DNA of 64,000 nt from Mycolicibacterium sp. YH-1 (GCF_022557175.1 NZ_CP092915.1:3162001-3226000); one strand, 5' to 3'. Numbered from the stretch's first letter, positions 26,523 through 35,320 are shown. Translations and numbers: made by a program. Notes: generated by a model from the letters alone, not told the origin.

Positions 26523-27382
26523 CCGACGATGGTGGCACCGCCGACGGCATGAACCTGACCGGACGGCCGCCGCGGGTAATCCCCGAGCCCAAGCCCCGGA
26601 GCACGCACGGACCGGCCCAGGTCATCGCCATGTGCAACCAGAAGGGCGGCGTCGGCAAGACCACGTCGACGATCAACCTCGGCGCCAGCCTGGCCGAATA
26701 CGGCCGCCGGGTGCTGTTGGTCGACCTCGACCCGCAGGGCGCCCTGTCCGCGGGTCTGGGCGTACCGCACTACGAGCTCGCGCACACCGTGCACAACCTG
26801 CTGGTCGAGCCCCGGGTGTCGATCGACGACGTGCTGATCAGCACGCGGGTCAAGGGCCTCGACCTGGTGCCCAGCAATATCGACCTGTCCGCCGCCGAGA
26901 TCCAGCTGGTCAACGAGGTGGGCCGGGAGCAGTCACTGCACCGCGCGCTGTATCCGGTGCTGGACCGCTATGACTACGTTCTGATCGACTGCCAGCCCTC
27001 GCTCGGACTGCTCACGGTCAACGGATTGACGTGCGCGGACGGTGTGATCATCCCCACCGAGTGCGAGTACTTCTCGCTGCGCGGGCTGGCGCTGCTGACC
27101 GACACCGTGGCCAAGGTGCGTGACCGGCTCAACCCCAAGCTCGACATCAGCGGCATCCTGGTCACCCGCTACGACCCGCGCACCGTCAACGCGCGTGAGG
27201 TGATGGCGCGCGTGGTGCAGCAGTTCGGCGATCTGGTCTTCGACACCGTGATCACCAGGACGGTCCGTTTTCCCGAGACCAGCGTCGCCGGTGAGCCGAT
27301 CACGACGTGGGCGCCGAAATCAGGTGGCGCCCAAGCGTATCGGGCACTGGCACGTGAGGTCATCGACCGGTTCGGCGCGTGA
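26519..27382 (+). CDS. ParA/Soj-family chromosome-partitioning ATPase (Rv1708 type)
   Basis: 287 residues from ATG 26519. The deviant Walker A is CNQKGGVGKTTSTINLGASL with the signature first Lys; Walker A' is LLVDLDPQGALS, and Walker B includes YDYVLIDCQPSLGLLT. The gene heads an operon with scpA and scpB (GTGA and ATGA overlaps), so it may cooperate with condensin in segregation; it is not the oriC-proximal parA. TTG 26495 is an alternative start but would lie with no spacing behind GGAGGG. A short ORF overlaps its start. Confidence 0.9.
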   Translation: MTDDGGTADGMNLTGRPPRVIPEPKPRSTHGPAQVIAMCNQKGGVGKTTSTINLGASLAEYGRRVLLVDLDPQGALSAGLGVPHYELAHTVHNLLVEPRVSIDDVLISTRVKGLDLVPSNIDLSAAEIQLVNEVGREQSLHRALYPVLDRYDYVLIDCQPSLGLLTVNGLTCADGVIIPTECEYFSLRGLALLTDTVAKVRDRLNPKLDISGILVTRYDPRTVNAREVMARVVQQFGDLVFDTVITRTVRFPETSVAGEPITTWAPKSGGAQAYRALAREVIDRFGA

Positions 27383-28209
27383 CCACCGACACCACAGCCG
27401 CGAGTTCGGAAGAAGCACCGCAGGCAGGGTTCCAGGTTCACCTGAGCAACTTCGACGGACCGTTCGACCTTCTGCTGCAGCTGATCTTCGCGCACCGCCT
27501 CGACGTGACCGAGGTCGCCCTGCATCAGGTCACCGATGACTTCATCTCCTACACCAAGGAGATCGGGCGCCTGCTCGAACTCGACGAGACCACCGCGTTC
27601 CTCGTCGTCGCGGCCACTCTGCTCGACCTCAAGGCCGCCCGGTTGCTGCCCGCCGGTGACGTGCACGACGAGGAGGACCTGGCCCTGCTCGAGGTGCGTG
27701 ACCTGCTGTTCGCCCGGCTGCTGCAGTACCGGGCGTTCAAGCATGTCGCGGTGATGTTCGCCGAACTCGAGGCGGCCGCGCTGCGCAGCTACCCGCGTGC
27801 GGTCTCGCTGGAGGACCGGTACTCCGATCTGCTGCCCGAGGTGATGCTGGGTGTGGACGCCGAGAGCTTCGCGCACATCGCGGCCACCGCCTTCTCGCCG
27901 CGCCCGGTTCCGACGGTCGGCACCGACCACCTGCACATTCAGGCGGTGTCGGTACCGGAGCAGGCCCGGCACATCCTGAGCCTGCTGGAACAGCGCGGTA
28001 TCGGCCAGTGGGCGTCGTTCACCGACCTGGTGGCCGACTGCACCGGCGGAATCGAGATCGTCGGGCGCTTCCTGGCGCTGCTCGAATTGTTCCGTGCCCG
28101 GGCGGTAGCATTCGACCAGGCAGAACCGCTTGGAGTGCTACAGGTTTCGTGGACCGGCGACCGGCCGACCAACGAACACCTGGCCGCCGCGGTGGAAGAA
28201 GACTCATGA
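27379..28209 (+). CDS. scpA: Segregation and condensation protein ScpA (kleisin)
   Basis: 276 residues. The family opening FQVHLSNFDGPFDLLLQLI is present, followed by HRLDVTEVALHQVTDDFI and the winged-helix C-terminus (VSWTGDRP). ScpA bridges the SMC head domains. GTG 27379 overlaps the parA stop (GTGA), and the end overlaps scpB by ATGA. Length and motifs are normal. Confidence 0.93.
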   Translation: MTTDTTAASSEEAPQAGFQVHLSNFDGPFDLLLQLIFAHRLDVTEVALHQVTDDFISYTKEIGRLLELDETTAFLVVAATLLDLKAARLLPAGDVHDEEDLALLEVRDLLFARLLQYRAFKHVAVMFAELEAAALRSYPRAVSLEDRYSDLLPEVMLGVDAESFAHIAATAFSPRPVPTVGTDHLHIQAVSVPEQARHILSLLEQRGIGQWASFTDLVADCTGGIEIVGRFLALLELFRARAVAFDQAEPLGVLQVSWTGDRPTNEHLAAAVEEDS

Positions 28210-29012
28210 CAGACGATATCGACCGGCTCAATGGGGCCCTGAACACCGCTGAAGACGAACCCGGTGACGCAGTTGAAGGGGCGGCTGAAGACGCCGCTGA
28301 GGACGCCACGACCGAGCTGGGCGACGACGACGTAGATGTCATCGGCGACGTCGCGGAGACCCCGGAACTCGAGGACGTCGAACTCGATGACGACGAGCTC
28401 GGTGCTGTGCTGGAGGCGCTGCTGCTGGTGGTGGACACCCCGGTGCCCGCCGACGCGTTGGCCACGGCGATCGATCAGCCGGCCTATCGGGTGGCGGCCA
28501 AGCTGACGGTGATGGCCGCCGAGCTCGCCGCCCGCGACAGCGGGATCGACCTGCGCGAGGCCGGGGGAGGGTGGCGCATGTACACCCGGTCCCGATACGC
28601 GCCGTATGTCGAACGGCTACTGCTCGACGGCACGCGGTCGAAGCTGACCCGCGCGGCACTCGAGACACTGGCGGTGGTGGCCTATCGCCAGCCCGTCACC
28701 CGGGCGCGCGTGAGTGCGGTGCGTGGCGTCAACGTCGACGCGGTGATGCGCACGCTGCTGGCCCGCGGGTTGATCACCGAGGCAGGCACGGACCCCGACT
28801 CGGGAGCCGCCGCGTTCGCGACCACAGAGTTGTTCCTGGAGCGGCTCGGGCTGTCGTCACTGACCGACCTGCCCGATATCGCGCCTCTGCTACCGGACGT
28901 CGACGTCATCGACGACATCACCGAAACCCTCGGTGACGAACCCAGATTCGTCAAGCTCGGCGGTGCTGCAGTGAGCGAGCAGCCGTTGTCCTTCGACGTG
29001 GACAAGGACTGA
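28206..29012 (+). CDS. scpB: Segregation and condensation protein ScpB
   Basis: 268 residues. The tandem winged-helix core begins at LGAVLEALLLVVDTPVPADALA and contains RSKLTRAALETLAVVAYRQPVTRARVSAVRGVN, of which TLAVVAYRQP is the family hallmark. The N-terminal 60 residues are a very acidic tail (repeats such as EGAAEDAAEDAT, ELGDDDVDVIGD), probably disordered, longer than in most ScpB. It dimerises and binds ScpA. rluB follows after one base. Confidence 0.92.
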   Translation: MTDDIDRLNGALNTAEDEPGDAVEGAAEDAAEDATTELGDDDVDVIGDVAETPELEDVELDDDELGAVLEALLLVVDTPVPADALATAIDQPAYRVAAKLTVMAAELAARDSGIDLREAGGGWRMYTRSRYAPYVERLLLDGTRSKLTRAALETLAVVAYRQPVTRARVSAVRGVNVDAVMRTLLARGLITEAGTDPDSGAAAFATTELFLERLGLSSLTDLPDIAPLLPDVDVIDDITETLGDEPRFVKLGGAAVSEQPLSFDVDKD

Positions 29013-29013
29013 A

Positions 29014-29760
29014 ATGAACGAGGAAACAGAGGGCGTCCGCCTTCAGAAGGTGCTGTCGCAGGCCGGCGTTGCGTCGCGACGAGTGGCCGAACGGATGATC
29101 ATGGACGGCCGCGTCTCGGTCGACGATCGGATCGTGACCGAGATGGGTACACGTGTCGACCCTGACAACTCGGTGATCCGTGTGGACGGCGCGCGCATCA
29201 AGATCGACGACACGATGGTGTACCTGGCGATCAACAAAGAGCGCGGCATGCACTCGACGATGTCGGACGATCAGGGGCGGGCGTGTGTCGGCGACCTCAT
29301 CGAGCACCGAATTCGCGGCAACAAGAAGCTCTTTCACGTGGGACGCCTCGACGCCGACACCGCGGGACTGCTGATCCTGACCAATGACGGCGAGCTGGCC
29401 CACCGCCTCATGCACCCGTCCTACGAGGTGCCCAAGACCTACCTGGCGACGCTCAACGGCACCGTGCCGCGCGGCATTGGCAAGAGGCTCAAGGACGGAA
29501 TCGAGTTGGACGACGGCCCCATCAAGGTCGACGACTTCGCGATGGTGGACACCGTGCCAGGGAAGTCGCTGGTGAAGGTGACTCTGCACGAGGGTCGCAA
29601 GCGCCTCGTCCGGCGGATGTTCGCCGCCGTCGGGTTCCCGGTGTACGAGTTGGTCCGCACCGACATCGGCTCGGTCGCGCTCGGCGAGCAGCGGCCGGGC
29701 AGTATCCGGGTGCTGACCAGCAAGGAAGTCGGCGAACTGTACAAGGCGGTAGGAATGTGA
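29014..29760 (+). CDS. 23S rRNA pseudouridine synthase, RluB/RsuA family (Rv1711 type)
   Basis: 248 residues. The N-terminal S4 domain ([20 protein letters not shown]) precedes the synthase domain, with catalytic Asp in [19 protein letters not shown] and the RsuA/RluB motif [12 protein letters not shown]. It converts a uridine in 23S rRNA helix 90-92 to pseudouridine by family analogy. The ATG at 29014 lies 1 bp from scpB; its stop overlaps cmk (GTGA). Complete and ordinary in length. Confidence 0.9.
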   Translation: MNEETEGVRLQKVLSQAGVASRRVAERMIMDGRVSVDDRIVTEMGTRVDPDNSVIRVDGARIKIDDTMVYLAINKERGMHSTMSDDQGRACVGDLIEHRIRGNKKLFHVGRLDADTAGLLILTNDGELAHRLMHPSYEVPKTYLATLNGTVPRGIGKRLKDGIELDDGPIKVDDFAMVDTVPGKSLVKVTLHEGRKRLVRRMFAAVGFPVYELVRTDIGSVALGEQRPGSIRVLTSKEVGELYKAVGM

Positions 29761-30443
29761 GTGGCTCTGTGACGATCGCCGTCGACGGGCCGGCTGGTAC
29801 CGGAAAGTCCTCGGTGTCAAGAGGTTTGGCGCGTGCGCTGCAGGCGCGTTACCTCGACACGGGTTCGATGTACCGGATCGTGACGCTGGCGGTGCTGCGC
29901 AAGGGGATCGACCTGGCCGACGCCAACGCGATCGGGGCGCTGGCCGCCGAGGCTGATCTGGCGGTCGGCTTCGATCCCGACGAGGACCGCTCCTACCTTG
30001 CCGGTGAGGACGTCTCGATGGAGATCCGCGGCGACGCGGTGACCAAGGCGGTGTCGGCGGTCTCCGCGGTGCCCGCCGTGCGCACGCGGCTCGTGCAGCG
30101 TCAACGCGAGCTTGCCGACGGCCCGGGCAGCGTCGTGGTCGAGGGCCGCGACATCGGCACGGTGGTCCTGCCGGATGCCGACGTGAAGATCTTCCTGACC
30201 GCGTCGGCGGAGGAGCGTGCACGCCGGCGCAACGATCAGAACGTCGCCGCGGGTCTGCCCGGCGACTACGACGCCGTGCTCGCCGACGTGCAGCGCCGCG
30301 ATCACCTGGACTCCACCCGCGCGGTCTCCCCGCTGCGGGCTGCCGACGACGCGATCGTCGTCGATTCCAGCGATATGACCCAACACGAGGTGGTCGCACA
30401 TCTGCTCGACCTCGTTGAACAACGCGCAGGGGTTCGTCCGTGA
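29757..30443 (+). CDS. cmk: Cytidylate kinase
   Basis: 228 residues. P-loop [26 protein letters not shown], the CMP-binding [16 protein letters not shown] and [18 protein letters not shown], and the lid ERARRRNDQ are all present. It phosphorylates CMP and dCMP, salvaging nucleotides from RNA turnover. GTG 29757 overlaps the rluB stop; GTG 29769 is a possible internal start. It is followed by der, as in Rv1712-Rv1713. Confidence 0.94.
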   Translation: MSGSVTIAVDGPAGTGKSSVSRGLARALQARYLDTGSMYRIVTLAVLRKGIDLADANAIGALAAEADLAVGFDPDEDRSYLAGEDVSMEIRGDAVTKAVSAVSAVPAVRTRLVQRQRELADGPGSVVVEGRDIGTVVLPDADVKIFLTASAEERARRRNDQNVAAGLPGDYDAVLADVQRRDHLDSTRAVSPLRAADDAIVVDSSDMTQHEVVAHLLDLVEQRAGVRP

Positions 30444-30468
30444 CCGCTTGCGCGAAGAGAAGGCACAA

Positions 30469-31884
30469 ATGAGTGACGACATCGACGGCACCTGGTCCGA
30501 CGAGACCGACTGGGAGGTCGGCACCGAGGACCTCGTAGCCGATCTCGACGAGGACCTGGCCCCGCCACCGGTGGTGGCGGTGGTCGGCCGCCCGAACGTG
30601 GGCAAGTCCACCCTGGTGAACCGCATCCTCGGCCGCCGCGAGGCGGTGGTCCAGGACATCCCGGGCGTCACCCGCGACCGCGTGTCCTACGACGCGAACT
30701 GGCTCGGTCGCCGGTTCGTCGTGCAGGACACCGGCGGCTGGGAGCCCGACGCGAAGGGTCTGCAGCAGCTGGTGGCCGAGCAGGCCACCGTCGCGATGCG
30801 GACCGCCGACGCCATCATCCTGGTGGTCGACGCGGTGGTGGGTGCGACGGCAGCCGACGAGGCCGCGGCCAAACGGCTGCAGCGCTCCGGCAAGCCGGTG
30901 TTCCTGGCGGCCAACAAGGTCGACAGCGAGCGCGTCGAGTCCGAGGCGGCGGCACTGTGGTCGCTCGGGCTGGGCCAGCCGTACTCCGTCAGCGCGGTGC
31001 ACGGCCGGGGCGTCGCCGATCTGCTCGACGTCGTGCTCGAGGCGCTGCCGCAGACCTCCGAGCTGCCCGCGGGCGGTGTGGGACCGCGCCGCGTCGCCCT
31101 GGTCGGCAAGCCGAACGTCGGCAAGAGCTCGCTGCTGAATCGGCTCGCCGGTGACGACCGCTCCGTGGTGCACGATGTCGCGGGCACGACGGTCGACCCG
31201 GTGGACTCGCTGATCGAACTCGACGGCAAGATGTGGCGGTTCATCGATACGGCGGGTCTGCGACGCAAGGTCGGGCAGGCCAGCGGGCACGAGTTCTACG
31301 CCTCCGTGCGGACCCGCGGCGCGATTGACGCCGCCGAGGTCGTCGTCGTGCTGATCGACTCGTCGCTGCCGCTGACCGAGCAGGATCAGCGCATCCTGTC
31401 CATGGTCATCGAGGCGGGGCGGGCGTTGGTGCTGGCGTTCAATAAGGCCGACCTCGTCGACGAGGAGCGCCGATACGAGGTGGACAAGGAGATCGAGCGC
31501 GAGCTCGGTCAGGTGCAGTGGGCGCAGCGGGTGAACATCTCGGCCAAGACCGCCCGCGGTGTGCACCGGTTGGTGCCGGCCATCGAGAGCGCGCTCGAGT
31601 CGTGGGACAAGCGCATCTCCACGGGCCGCTTGAACACTCTGATCAAAGAGATCGTGGCGGCGACGCCGCCGCCGGTGCGCGGTGGCAAGCAGCCCAAGAT
31701 CCTGTTCGCCACCCAGGCGACGTCGCGCCCGCCGACATTCGTGCTGTTCACGTCGGGCTTCCTCGAGGCCGGTTACCGCCGGTTCCTGGAGCGTCGACTG
31801 CGCGAGACGTTCGGGTTCGACGGCAGCCCGGTCCGGATCAACGTCCGGGTCCGCGAGAAGCGTGGCGCGCCGAAGCGGAAGTAG
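30469..31884 (+). CDS. der: Ribosome-assembly GTPase Der (EngA)
   Basis: 471 residues with two tandem G domains: first [21 protein letters not shown] and ANKVD; second [24 protein letters not shown] and FNKADL. A C-terminal KH-like domain ([30 protein letters not shown]) completes the family. Der is needed for 50S assembly. ATG 30469 is preceded by gaagagaagg and gives the mycobacterial length with an acidic N-terminal tail; a TTG start further upstream lies inside cmk. Confidence 0.95.
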   Translation: MSDDIDGTWSDETDWEVGTEDLVADLDEDLAPPPVVAVVGRPNVGKSTLVNRILGRREAVVQDIPGVTRDRVSYDANWLGRRFVVQDTGGWEPDAKGLQQLVAEQATVAMRTADAIILVVDAVVGATAADEAAAKRLQRSGKPVFLAANKVDSERVESEAAALWSLGLGQPYSVSAVHGRGVADLLDVVLEALPQTSELPAGGVGPRRVALVGKPNVGKSSLLNRLAGDDRSVVHDVAGTTVDPVDSLIELDGKMWRFIDTAGLRRKVGQASGHEFYASVRTRGAIDAAEVVVVLIDSSLPLTEQDQRILSMVIEAGRALVLAFNKADLVDEERRYEVDKEIERELGQVQWAQRVNISAKTARGVHRLVPAIESALESWDKRISTGRLNTLIKEIVAATPPPVRGGKQPKILFATQATSRPPTFVLFTSGFLEAGYRRFLERRLRETFGFDGSPVRINVRVREKRGAPKRK

Positions 31885-31963
31885 CGGTTGGGGCATGGGA
31901 ATGTGCAGGTCGCGCTGGCGTTGAGTATGGTTAGCCGACCGCATAGACGAGGCAGGAGTGGTG

Positions 31964-32074
31964 ATGGCTGAACGGGCCTTCCGTACCGCCCCGTCTTCGG
32001 CGTACGCGTTGGAGCCGTTCTGGCCTTCGCGTCGGTTCATCGCTTTCGACGAATGGTGTTGTGCGCGCAGCTGA
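31964..32074 (+). CDS. Small ORF with Cys-Cys near its end, upstream of a TauE/SafE transporter gene
   Basis: A 36-codon frame with a good ribosome site (AGGAG 31954-31958, 5-base spacing) and ATG 31964. It ends ...FDEWCCARS, so two consecutive Cys codons (TGT TGT) fall four codons before the stop. A TATGGT at 31926-31931 could be the -10 box of a long-leader transcript. A 7-bp hairpin (32094-32116) lies between it and the transporter start. Polycysteine short ORFs that sense cysteine supply are known in mycobacteria upstream of sulfur genes; this one resembles them but has only two Cys and is not leaderless. Confidence 0.5.
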   Translation: MAERAFRTAPSSAYALEPFWPSRRFIAFDEWCCARS

Positions 32075-32093
32075 TTCGCGCCCATGACCACCA

Positions 32094-32116
32094 TGGCCGC
32101 CGCTTGACTGCGGCCA
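32094..32116 (+). promoter_or_regulatory. Hairpin between the Cys-Cys small ORF and the transporter
   Basis: TGGCCGC (32094-32100) and GCGGCCA (32110-32116) pair perfectly around a 9-nt loop. There is no T-run, so it is not an ordinary terminator. It sits 20 bases after the small ORF and 22 before the transporter ATG, where it could control access to the start. Confidence 0.4.
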
Positions 32117-32138
32117 CCTGTCGAAAGCAGCCGAACCC

Positions 32139-33083
32139 ATGCGTTCGCTCATAATCTTCACCTTCGTCGGCATCGGGGCCCAGCTCGTCGATGGTGCGCT
32201 CGGCATGGCGTTCGGCGTCACCGCCTCGACGCTGCTGGTGCTCAGTGGTGTCGCGTCAGCGCAGGCCAGCGCCGCGGTTCACCTCGCCGAGGTGGGCACC
32301 ACCTTCGCCTCCGGTCTGTCGCACTGGAAGTTCAAGAACATCGACTGGACCATCGTGCTCAAGCTCGGTGTGCCCGGAGCCGTCGGCGCGTTCGTCGGCG
32401 CCACGGTGCTGTCGTCGCTGTCCACCGAGGACGCCGCCCCGCTCATGGCCGCGATCCTGCTGGGCATCGGCGTCTACGTGCTGCTGCGGTTCTCGCTGCG
32501 CACAGCGCCGGTCGTCAAGGTCGGAGCGACCAAGCACGGGGCGAAGTTCCTGGCCCCGCTGGGCCTGTTCGGCGGTTTCATTGACGCCTCCGGTGGCGGT
32601 GGTTGGGGACCGGTCACCACCAGCACCCTGCTGTCGAGCGGCAAGACCGCGCCGCGGACCGTCATCGGCTCGGTGAGCGCGTCGGAGTTCCTGGTCGCGC
32701 TGTCGGCGTCGCTGGGCTTCTTGGTCGGGTTGCGTGAGGAGTTCTTCGACAACCTGCTCGTGGTGCTGGGGCTGGCACTCGGTGGCGTCATCGCGGCGCC
32801 GTTCGCGGCGTGGTTGGTCAGCCGCGTCAGCCCGGCGCTGCTCGGCACCGCGGTGGGCGGCGTCATCGTGCTGACCAACTCGCAGAAGCTGATCAAGTAC
32901 TTCGGGATCCACTCACCGGTGTCGACGCTGATCTACGCGACGATCGTCGTCGCGTGGGCGTCGCTGTTGTACGTGGCGTGGAAGGTCTCGAAGGCACCCG
33001 AGTTCGTGCCCGAGGAGCTTGAGGTCGCAGTCGAGGCCGATGAGGTAGCACAGCCGACCGAGGCGGCGGACGACGCTCGCTGA
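32139..33083 (+). CDS. TauE/SafE-family sulfite/anion exporter-like permease
   Basis: 314 residues with about eight membrane segments. The family pattern is seen in both halves: FTFVGIGAQLVDGALGMAFG near the start, and the repeat GLFGGFIDASGGGGWGP in the second half. The tail is acidic (EELEVAVEADEVAQPTEAADD) and cytoplasmic. TauE/SafE proteins move sulfite, sulfoacetate and similar anions. ATG 32139 has no strong ribosome site, in keeping with control by the small ORF upstream. The paralogue follows 34 bp downstream. Confidence 0.82.
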   Translation: MRSLIIFTFVGIGAQLVDGALGMAFGVTASTLLVLSGVASAQASAAVHLAEVGTTFASGLSHWKFKNIDWTIVLKLGVPGAVGAFVGATVLSSLSTEDAAPLMAAILLGIGVYVLLRFSLRTAPVVKVGATKHGAKFLAPLGLFGGFIDASGGGGWGPVTTSTLLSSGKTAPRTVIGSVSASEFLVALSASLGFLVGLREEFFDNLLVVLGLALGGVIAAPFAAWLVSRVSPALLGTAVGGVIVLTNSQKLIKYFGIHSPVSTLIYATIVVAWASLLYVAWKVSKAPEFVPEELEVAVEADEVAQPTEAADDAR

Positions 33084-33117
33084 CGGCGGCCGCGGGAGCA
33101 CCCACTAACGTACGGGC

Positions 33118-33900
33118 GTGCCTGTCGTCGACATGATCCTGATCGCCCTCGCGGGGGTCGGGGCCGGAGCCATCAACGCATTGGTCGGATCGGGAACGCT
33201 GATCACCTTTCCCACGCTGGTTACACTGGGCTATCCGCCGGTGACCGCGACGATGTCGAATGCGGTCGGGCTGGTCGCGGGCGGCGTCTCCGGCACCTGG
33301 GGTTATCGCCGCGAGCTGCGAGGCCAGTGGGACCGGCTGCGTTGGCAGATCCCGGCCTCGCTGATCGGCGCGGGATTCGGTGCGTGGCTGCTGCTGCACC
33401 TACCCGAGCGGGTGTTCGTCGCCGTGGTGCCCGTGCTGCTCATCGGTGCGCTGGCGCTGGTGATCCTGGGCCCGCGAATCCAGGCATGGGCACGGCAGCG
33501 AGCCGAGGACGCCGGACGGTCGGTCGATCACGTGTCGACCGGGCGGATGGTCGCGCTGGTGGCCGGGACGCTGGCGGTCGGGGTCTACGGCGGGTACTTC
33601 ACCGCGGCGCAGGGCATTCTGCTGATCGGGGTCATGGGCGCGCTGCTGCCCGAGGACATGCAGCGGATGAACGCGGCGAAGAACCTGCTGTCGCTGCTCG
33701 TCAACATCGTCGCGGCCGTGGCCTACACACTGGTGGCCTTCGACCGGATCAGTTGGGCCGCTGCGGGACTGATCGCCGTGGGGTCGCTCATCGGTGGGTT
33801 CCTCGGCGCGCACTACGGGCGACGGCTGTCGCCGAACGTGCTGCGCGCGGTGATCGTCGTCGTCGGATTGATCGGGCTAGTCCGCCTGCTGATGGTGTAG
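33118..33900 (+). CDS. Second TauE/SafE-family permease
   Basis: 260 residues, about eight membrane helices, family motif ALAGVGAGAINALVGSGTLITFP near the start and its echo GVYGGYFTAAQGILLIGV in the second half. It is shorter than and only distantly similar to its neighbour, so they are not a recent duplication. GTG 33118 is used; ATG 33133 would remove five residues. Probably co-transcribed with the first permease. The substrate is not known. Confidence 0.8.
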   Translation: MPVVDMILIALAGVGAGAINALVGSGTLITFPTLVTLGYPPVTATMSNAVGLVAGGVSGTWGYRRELRGQWDRLRWQIPASLIGAGFGAWLLLHLPERVFVAVVPVLLIGALALVILGPRIQAWARQRAEDAGRSVDHVSTGRMVALVAGTLAVGVYGGYFTAAQGILLIGVMGALLPEDMQRMNAAKNLLSLLVNIVAAVAYTLVAFDRISWAAAGLIAVGSLIGGFLGAHYGRRLSPNVLRAVIVVVGLIGLVRLLMV

Positions 33901-33955
33901 CCGAGGGGGTAGCACCGCCTACCACACCGGTCACACGGCGCGACGCCCGAGGCGG

Positions 33956-33986
33956 TTGGGATTGTGGGGCATGGCTGCGGTAACAT
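33956..33986 (+). promoter_or_regulatory. Candidate promoter of tRNA-Pro
   Basis: TTGGGA at 33956-33961 and TAACAT at 33981-33986, with a 19-bp spacer, lie 33 bp before the tRNA. The -10 box is good; the -35 box is moderate. The intergenic region holds no other recognisable element. Confidence 0.45.
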
Positions 33987-34019
33987 TTCGCCTTGCTGCC
34001 GGCGATCCCGGCAGCGCCG

Positions 34020-34094
<75 letters not shown>

Positions 34095-34100
34095 GCGGAA

Positions 34101-34139
34101 ACAAAGGCCAGGACCGGCGTAAGCCGGCCTGGCCTTTGT
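34101..34139 (+). terminator. Element-borne terminator-like hairpin behind tRNA-Pro
   Basis: A 12-bp stem (ACAAAGGCCAGG with CCTGGCCTTTGT) topped by CCGGC-GTAA-GCCGG, 7 bases after the tRNA. There is no T-run. It lies inside the island, so it takes the place of the tRNA's own terminator, now displaced to 41840-41870. Confidence 0.65.
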
Positions 34140-34205
34140 GCTGCGGCGGGCGGCAAGGATGCCGGGAGCCGCAGCGTCCGGCGCGTCAGCGGCGGTCGCG
34201 CCGGC

Positions 34206-34270
34206 GGTTCCTGTCAGCCCGACAGAGAGTTAGCAGTTCAACGGCGGTTTCGGAGAAATCCGGGGCCGCC
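34206..34270 (+). repeat. Left copy of a degenerate 65-bp block found at both island ends
   Basis: Begins GGTTCCTGTCAGCCCGAC, of which the last 14 bases equal the tRNA-Pro 3' end, and continues with AGAG..AGCAGT..GGCGGTTTCGGAGA. A similar block with scattered differences lies at 41891-41957. It is a second, older pair of tRNA-tail scars outside the perfect repeats' immediate context. Confidence 0.6.
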
Positions 34271-34291
34271 GTTCTTGCGTTTCGGACCCCG

Positions 34292-34333
34292 CGTGCGCCA
34301 ACCCGTACGCCAACCAGAAGCCGTACGACAACA
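34292..34333 (+). repeat. Three 12-bp repeats, candidate integrase arm-type sites
   Basis: CGTGCGCCAACC (34292-34303), CGTACGCCAACC (34304-34315) and CGTACGACAACA (34322-34333) lie in the same orientation, about 200 bp inside the left end. The exact second version recurs at 41672-41683, about 105 bp inside the right end. Repeats near both ends in this size range are what lambda- and L5-type integrases use as arm sites. The rest of 34140-34420 shows no gene. Confidence 0.5.
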
Positions 34334-34420
34334 CCCACCCCTGTAAACGAGGGCACGACCGCGCCCCAGAAGAAGCGAGGGGTGAAATCCACTCCTCACT
34401 AAGTTGCAAGGGCGACACCC

Positions 34421-34579
34421 ATGGCTACAAGCTGGCGCTACATCGGCCAAGGTCTGGTTCGGGTTCGGGTTCGGATCGACGACGGCGACGAGTTCACCGT
34501 CCACCACAGTCAGTGGAACGATCCGGAGTCCCGCCGCATCATTCTGGATACCGAGCGCGACAACCGCCGCGACGAATAG
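34421..34579 (+). CDS. Small hypothetical island ORF (52 residues)
   Basis: ATG 34421 follows caaggg (34408-34412) at 8 bases. The protein MATSWRYIGQGLVRVRVRID... continues acidic/basic to the stop at 34577-34579, with residues DDGDEFTVHHSQWNDPESRR in the middle. No domain is recognised. Its place next to the attachment site and convergent with the integrase remnant would suit an accessory recombination protein, but nothing in the sequence proves this. Confidence 0.4.
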   Translation: MATSWRYIGQGLVRVRVRIDDGDEFTVHHSQWNDPESRRIILDTERDNRRDE

Positions 34580-34588
34580 CGGCCGCTA

Positions 34589-35320
34589 CTACAACCCGAG
34601 GCGACCCGCCAGGCCGTCAACTGCGGCCCTGGCGGTGTCGTCGCTCGTGTGCCCGTACACGTCGCCGGTGATCGCGATCGACGAGTGCCCGAGCAGATCG
34701 GCGACGGCCTTGATGTGCACGCCTGCCTCAAGCCAGTCCACCGCCGCAGAGTGACGCAGCGTGTGCACGCCGACACCCGCAACGCCCGCCACCTTCGCAG
34801 CAACCTCAATCACGCGGAGCAGATTGCGAGGGTCAACGGGACCGCCGAACTCGGTGGTGAACACCAGACCCCGAGTCGGTCCATTGATTCCCGGCGCGCA
34901 GCCGCTCGGCCTTCTGCTCGGTCCGGTGCTTGCGCAACATCGCCACGACGGCAGGCGGTATCGGCACCGCGCGCCGAGAGCGCGCCGTCTTCGGCTCTGT
35001 GATCGTCAGCGCATGGTTCACCCGAGCGATCGTCGCCGCGACCTTCAACGTCTTGGCGTCGAGGTCAACTCGATCCCATCGCAGCGCCAACGCTTCGCCC
35101 TTACGCAGCCCGCTCGACGCAATCAACACCAGGGCCGGGTGATAACGGGACGCCTGCGCGGCGGTGAGGACCGCAGCGACAGCGTCAGCGTCCAGGTGCC
35201 TGGCCTCGGTGCGTTCGACCCCTGGACGCTTTCACCAGCGCGGCGGGATTGCGTGCCAGCAGCCCGTCACGCACCGCGCCGTCGAGCCCGGCGCGCAACT
35301 GCCACACCGGGTTTGGGGGT
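34589..35320 (-). pseudogene. Tyrosine integrase remnant, frameshifted and N-terminally truncated
   Basis: Three consecutive segments in different frames read as one phage integrase: LRAGLDGAVRDGLLARNPAA (35.3-35.22 kb); GLRKGEALALRWDRVDLD with the catalytic Arg (35.2-34.88 kb); and TEFGGPVDPRNLLRV...HTLRHSAAVDWLEAG, LLGHSSIAITGDVYGHT with the R-H-Y residues (34.86-34.59 kb). The breaks are explained by one extra A in a GAAAG run near 35230 and one extra G in a GGGG run near 34872. The N-terminal arm-binding domain is missing upstream of about 35320. Both shifts lie in homopolymers, so a sequencing error must be excluded, but the missing N-terminus argues for true decay. Confidence 0.8.

Noticed and set aside
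28951..32094. Minus-strand open frame of more than 1000 codons across rluB, cmk and der
   Set aside because: Product has no recognisable domain and all three opposite genes are certain; a G+C artefact.
34589..34864. Stand-alone 91-residue integrase gene
   Set aside because: It is only the C-terminal third; adjacent frames continue the same integrase, so it is part of a pseudogene.
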